From NCBI GenBank assembly GCA_903922605.1, contig CAIXUG010000052.1, forward strand, positions 62,001 to 126,000: a stretch of 64,000 bases of DNA, written 5' to 3'. The first letter of the stretch is position 1; each line of letters begins with the position of its first letter. Positions 61,136 to 64,000 of this stretch are shown here, in pieces. The stretch comes from an uncultured Verrucomicrobiota bacterium. GTDB taxonomy: Bacteria > Verrucomicrobiota > Verrucomicrobiia > Limisphaerales > UBA9464. The notes beneath the pieces were generated by a model. The model made no database searches. It was given only the letters and a program-made list of their open reading frames with translations, and was not told the DNA's origin. The position numbers and the translations under genes were made by a program.

Positions 61136-62194
61136 ATGGCTAAATACAAACTAGAATATATCTGGCTCGATGGTTACGACCCCGTGCCGAACCTCCGTGG
61201 CAAGACCCAGATCAAGGAGTTCGCCAGCTTCCCCAAGCTGGAAGAACTCCCGATGTGGGGTTTCGACGGCAGCTCGACCCGTCAGGCTGAAGGCCGCAGC
61301 TCCGACTGCATGCTGAAGCCGGTTGCGGTCTTTCCCGACACCACCAAGAAGAACGGCGTGCTCGTCATGTGCGAAGTCATGATGCCGGATGGCGTCACCC
61401 CGCACTCGACCAACTCCCGGGCAACCATTCTTGACGACCCCGGCGCCTGGTTCGGGTTCGAGCAGGAATATTTCCTGTACAAGGACGGCGCTCCCCTCGG
61501 CTTCCCGCCGGGTGGTGGCTTCCCGCCGCCCCAGGGTGAGTACTACACCGGCGTGGGCTACAAGAACGTCGGCTGCATCGCCCGCGAGATTGTCGATACC
61601 CACCTCGACCTCTGCCTCGACGCCGGCATCAACCACGAAGGCATCAATTCCGAAGTGGCGAAGGGCCAATGGGAATTCCAGATCTTCGGCAAGGGCTCGA
61701 AGAGCGCGGCCGACCAGGTCTGGATGGCCCGTTACCTCCTCCTCCGCCTGTGCGAGAAGTACGGCGTGGACGTCAACTTCCACTGCAAGCCCCTCGGCAA
61801 GGATGTGGACTGGAACGGTTCCGGCATGCACTCCAACTTCTCGACCAAGCACATGCGCGAAGTCGGCGGCAAGGACTACTTCGAGGCGCTCATGGCGGCC
61901 TTCGACAAGTACAAGAACGAGCACATCGCCGTCTACGGCCCGGACAACCACCTGCGCCTGACCGGTCTGCACGAGACGCAGTCCATCGACAAGTTCAACT
62001 ACGGCATCGCCAACCGTGGCGCCTCTGTCCGCGTCCCCCACAGCTTCGTCAACAACGGCTACAAGGGTTACCTTGAAGACCGTCGTCCGAACTCCCAGGG
62101 CGATCCGTACAAGATTGCGAGCCGCATCCTGCAGACCATTGCTACCGTGCCGCTGCCCGCTCCACCGACCCCGGCGAAGAAGGGCAAGAAGTAA
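61136..62194 (+). CDS. glnII: Glutamine synthetase, GSII (eukaryotic-type)
   Basis: It makes glutamine from glutamate, ammonium and ATP. At 352 residues it is far shorter than GSI (about 470) and matches GSII, the type found in eukaryotes and some bacteria. Diagnostic segments are ELPMWGFDGSSTRQAEG near the start, the metal-binding Glu in WFGFEQEYFLYKDGAPLGFPPGG, NHEGINSEVAKGQWEFQIF, the ATP-region ARYLLLRLCEKYGVDVNFHCKPL and NYGIANRGASVRVP. GSII is not adenylylated, so control is likely at transcription or by small effectors. A strong terminator follows. It is one gene removed from glnK-amt. Confidence 0.96.
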   Translation: MAKYKLEYIWLDGYDPVPNLRGKTQIKEFASFPKLEELPMWGFDGSSTRQAEGRSSDCMLKPVAVFPDTTKKNGVLVMCEVMMPDGVTPHSTNSRATILDDPGAWFGFEQEYFLYKDGAPLGFPPGGGFPPPQGEYYTGVGYKNVGCIAREIVDTHLDLCLDAGINHEGINSEVAKGQWEFQIFGKGSKSAADQVWMARYLLLRLCEKYGVDVNFHCKPLGKDVDWNGSGMHSNFSTKHMREVGGKDYFEALMAAFDKYKNEHIAVYGPDNHLRLTGLHETQSIDKFNYGIANRGASVRVPHSFVNNGYKGYLEDRRPNSQGDPYKIASRILQTIATVPLPAPPTPAKKGKK

Positions 62195-62219
62195 GCCGGA
62201 GGAATCCTCACTCTACGGA

Positions 62220-62250
62220 CGGCGCGGGTTTTTGCCCGCGCCGTTTTTTT
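62220..62250 (+). terminator. Terminator after glnII
   Basis: CGGCGCGGG-loop-CCCGCGCCG followed by seven T; classic Rho-independent terminator, 26 bp after the stop codon. Confidence 0.95.
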
Positions 62251-62448
62251 GTGCCTGAAGTTCAACGCCTCGGCCACCTGTGGCCCGAGTTCCCCAAAGA
62301 TGGACGGCGCGGCCTGCCCGTCCTCTGGTCGCTTTTCACTCTCGCGTTGGCCACCGGCGGCTGCGAAGACAATGATGTAAGACGGGCGAGACGCACCTCT
62401 CCTCGGGAAGGGATGGTGTGTCGTGTGACCACCGGTCTGAAATTCAGC

Positions 62449-62480
62449 ACTCGTAATCCGAAGTTCGCCGTTCGTAATTT
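62449..62480. repeat. Degenerate heptamer array (GTTCGTA type)
   Basis: ACTCGTA, ATCCGAA, GTTCGCC, GTTCGTA, ATTT at period 7. It lies in the 425-bp spacer 62195-62619, which otherwise holds only the glnII terminator. Confidence 0.6.
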
Positions 62481-62619
62481 GCAAGGCTCCCCAATTCGGG
62501 GCAGCAGAGCGATCCGGCCCTTGCTGGACGGGGCTGAAATGCACTTCGTCCGGTGACATCCTGGCCGGCAAAATGATTGTTACTGGCGAGGTGTCGCGCC
62601 GCCACGTTAGTTTGGGCGC

Positions 62620-63348
62620 ATGCAATCTGCGCGTACTTCCGTCGCTGCGGTTTCGCCGCCGCAGCTGGTGGTGTTTGATCTCGCCGGCACCACTGTCGAG
62701 GACCACGGCAATGTCGCCGGGTTCCTCATTGAGGCGATGGCCCTCTCTGGCCACATGGTCACGCTGGCCGAGGCCAATGCCGTGATGGGCGAGCCCAAAC
62801 CGGTGGCCATTGCGCAGCTGCTGTCCGCCCGCATCGGACCGGTGACCAAGGATCACGAGCGGGTGAAGGCCACGCATTTGGAGTTCCTGCGCCGGATGAA
62901 CCACTACTACGCGACCTCGTCGGCGATCCGGGAAATGCCGGGCACCTCGCGGGTCTTCCAGGCGCTGCGGGCCCGTGGCATCAAGGTGGTCTGTGACACC
63001 GGCTTCGAACGCAGCACGGTGGAGGCCCTGCTGGGGCGGCTCGGCTGGCGGGAACGGGGTCTGGTGGATGACGTGGTGCCCAGCGATGAGGTGGCGCGGG
63101 GCCGTCCGGCGCCCGATCTGATTTTTGAGGCGATGCGGCGCGTCGGTGTGACCGAGGCCAGTCGTGTCGCAAAAATCGGCGACACGCCGAGCGATCTGGG
63201 CGAGGGGCATTCGGCCGGCTGCGGCTGGGTGATCGGCACAACCTATGGCTCCCATCGCGCGGATCAGCTGGAGCCGCATCACCCCACCCACATCATTGAC
63301 CGGATCGAGGACCTCCTGCCGATCCTGCTGGACGGAGCCACCGCATGA
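62620..63348 (+). CDS. Phosphonatase-like HAD hydrolase (TIGR03351 type)
   Basis: 242 residues. HAD motif I is VFDLAGTTVEDHG with D20 as nucleophile; motif II is in VVCDTGFERST, and the motif III-IV region is GRPAPDLIFEAMRRVG with IGDTPSDLGEG. The DLAGTT start and TGFER block are those of phosphonatase-like enzymes related to phosphonoacetaldehyde hydrolase. The last bases (ATGA) overlap the start of the FAD oxidoreductase gene. That same gene pair is a known association, proposed for catabolism of an aminophosphonate other than 2-aminoethylphosphonate. The exact substrate is not determined. Confidence 0.9.
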   Translation: MQSARTSVAAVSPPQLVVFDLAGTTVEDHGNVAGFLIEAMALSGHMVTLAEANAVMGEPKPVAIAQLLSARIGPVTKDHERVKATHLEFLRRMNHYYATSSAIREMPGTSRVFQALRARGIKVVCDTGFERSTVEALLGRLGWRERGLVDDVVPSDEVARGRPAPDLIFEAMRRVGVTEASRVAKIGDTPSDLGEGHSAGCGWVIGTTYGSHRADQLEPHHPTHIIDRIEDLLPILLDGATA

Positions 63349-64000
63349 GTGTCGCGGGACGGGCTGAGGTCGGCATCGTGGGCGCCGGTATCGTGGGATT
63401 GGCGCTGGCCGTGGCCTTTTCCGAGCGCGGGCTGCGGGTGGTCGTCTTCGACCGTGAGGAGCGTCCCGTTGGGGCCTCGATCCGCAATTTCGGCCTGGTC
63501 TGGCCGATGGGGCTGCAGCGCGGTCCGCGCTGGCAACGCGCCTTGCGGAGCCGGGCCCGCTGGCTGGAACTGGGGAAGAAGGCCGGCTTCCACGTCGCCG
63601 AGAATGGCTCGCTCCACCTGGCAGAGACCGAACTGGAGCTGCAAGTGCTTCGTGAGTTTCTGGAGCTGCAGGCCCCGCCAGATTTTCAGGGGGAACTGCT
63701 GAACCACCGGGATCTGGCCCTGCGATCGCCGGCGGCTCGGGCAGACCGGCTCGCCGGCGGCCTGTGGAGTCCGCACGAACTGACGGTGGACGGCCGCGAG
63801 GCGCTGCCGGCGATCTGGCGCTGGCTGGCGGCGGAGCGGGGAGTGACCGTGCTGCCCGACGCGGCGGTTTCGCGGGTGGCGATGCCGGCGGTGCATACCG
63901 CCAAAGGTGTCTGGGAAGTGGACCGGCTCTTTGTGTGCACCGGAGCCGAATTGCGCCTGCTGTATCCGGAGGTGTTTCGGGCTGCGGGCGTCACCAACTG
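63345..64000 (+). CDS. FAD-dependent oxidoreductase (TIGR03364 type), 3' end outside window
   Basis: The first 218 codons are visible; the frame is open to the window edge. The start ATG 63345 overlaps the upstream stop (ATGA). The N-terminal Rossmann motif is VGIVGAGIVGLALAVAFSERG, followed by VFDREERPVGASIRNFG, the expected flavin-binding continuation in the DAO superfamily. VDRLFVCTGAEL is the second FAD contact. The neighbouring phosphonatase-like gene supports the TIGR03364 class, thought to oxidise an aminophosphonate. Substrate specificity lies in the missing part. Confidence 0.88.
   Translation, partial: MSVAGRAEVGIVGAGIVGLALAVAFSERGLRVVVFDREERPVGASIRNFGLVWPMGLQRGPRWQRALRSRARWLELGKKAGFHVAENGSLHLAETELELQVLREFLELQAPPDFQGELLNHRDLALRSPAARADRLAGGLWSPHELTVDGREALPAIWRWLAAERGVTVLPDAAVSRVAMPAVHTAKGVWEVDRLFVCTGAELRLLYPEVFRAAGVTN

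Noticed and set aside
61136-62194. GSI-type glutamine synthetase (glnA)
   Set aside because: Too short and has GSII-specific blocks; no adenylylation-site region of GSI.

Overview
The window is 64 kb of GC-rich chromosomal DNA. The gene content points to the phylum Verrucomicrobiota, most likely a Limisphaerales/Pedosphaera-type (subdivision 3) lineage; this is inferred from protein families, not from a marker gene. The signs are two prepilin-like proteins with an H-x9-DG motif, PVC-type dehydrogenase-propeller proteins (one with a DUF6797-like start), an ADOP-type permease with a PadR partner, several very large secreted beta-rich proteins, and starts that often lack a clear Shine-Dalgarno site. 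There is no phage, no CRISPR array, no recognisable transposase and no tRNA. The one RNA gene is a class A RNase P RNA at 42216-42614.

Layout. 1-4610: two minus-strand secreted propeller-like proteins; the second is a truncated GDSL/PVC dehydrogenase-like protein. 5059-9844: threonine aldolase, an H-x9-DG pseudopilin, an EF-hand protein and argH. 10188-15965: accA, manA and two tandem membrane-anchored TPR-like paralogues, all on the plus strand. 16082-20993: a C39-like peptidase, folA, a YlbF-family protein and a modular secreted lipase. 21343-23779: a four-gene stress-type cassette lying between a decayed ggt 3' end and an intact ggt. 25609-34441: a deacetylase-like secreted protein, a padR-ADOP permease pair and a frameshifted beta-helix protein. 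34581-41972: a DUF6797/propeller protein, a sensor-propeller plus (alpha/alpha) barrel protein and a delta-60 repeat protein. 42216-46938: RNase P RNA, a Gly/Tyr-rich protein, an Asp-box propeller, a MoaD/ThiS protein and an M48 protease. 47016-51184: a pair of ABC exporter half-transporters. 51497-54981: eutB without eutC, a lipoprotein amidase and a sugar-nucleotide epimerase. 55065-62194: a second pseudopilin, then a nitrogen cluster (glnK, glnK, amt and a GSII-type glutamine synthetase) interrupted by a PP2C phosphatase and small kinase pair. 62620-64000: a phosphonatase-like HAD enzyme and its FAD oxidoreductase partner, cut by the window edge.

The strongest unexplained signal is repetitive DNA rather than a gene cluster. 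Spacers across the window carry short tandem arrays of unrelated sequence that mostly share one period, seven bases. Other loci have 6-, 8-, 9- or 10-base units arranged as long palindromes. One octamer-armed hairpin family is inserted twice, in the same frame and orientation, inside an ABC exporter gene. A separate repeat of about 265 bp occurs twice in opposite orientation, 52 kb apart. A second protein-level theme is a short C-terminal module shared by the large secreted proteins.
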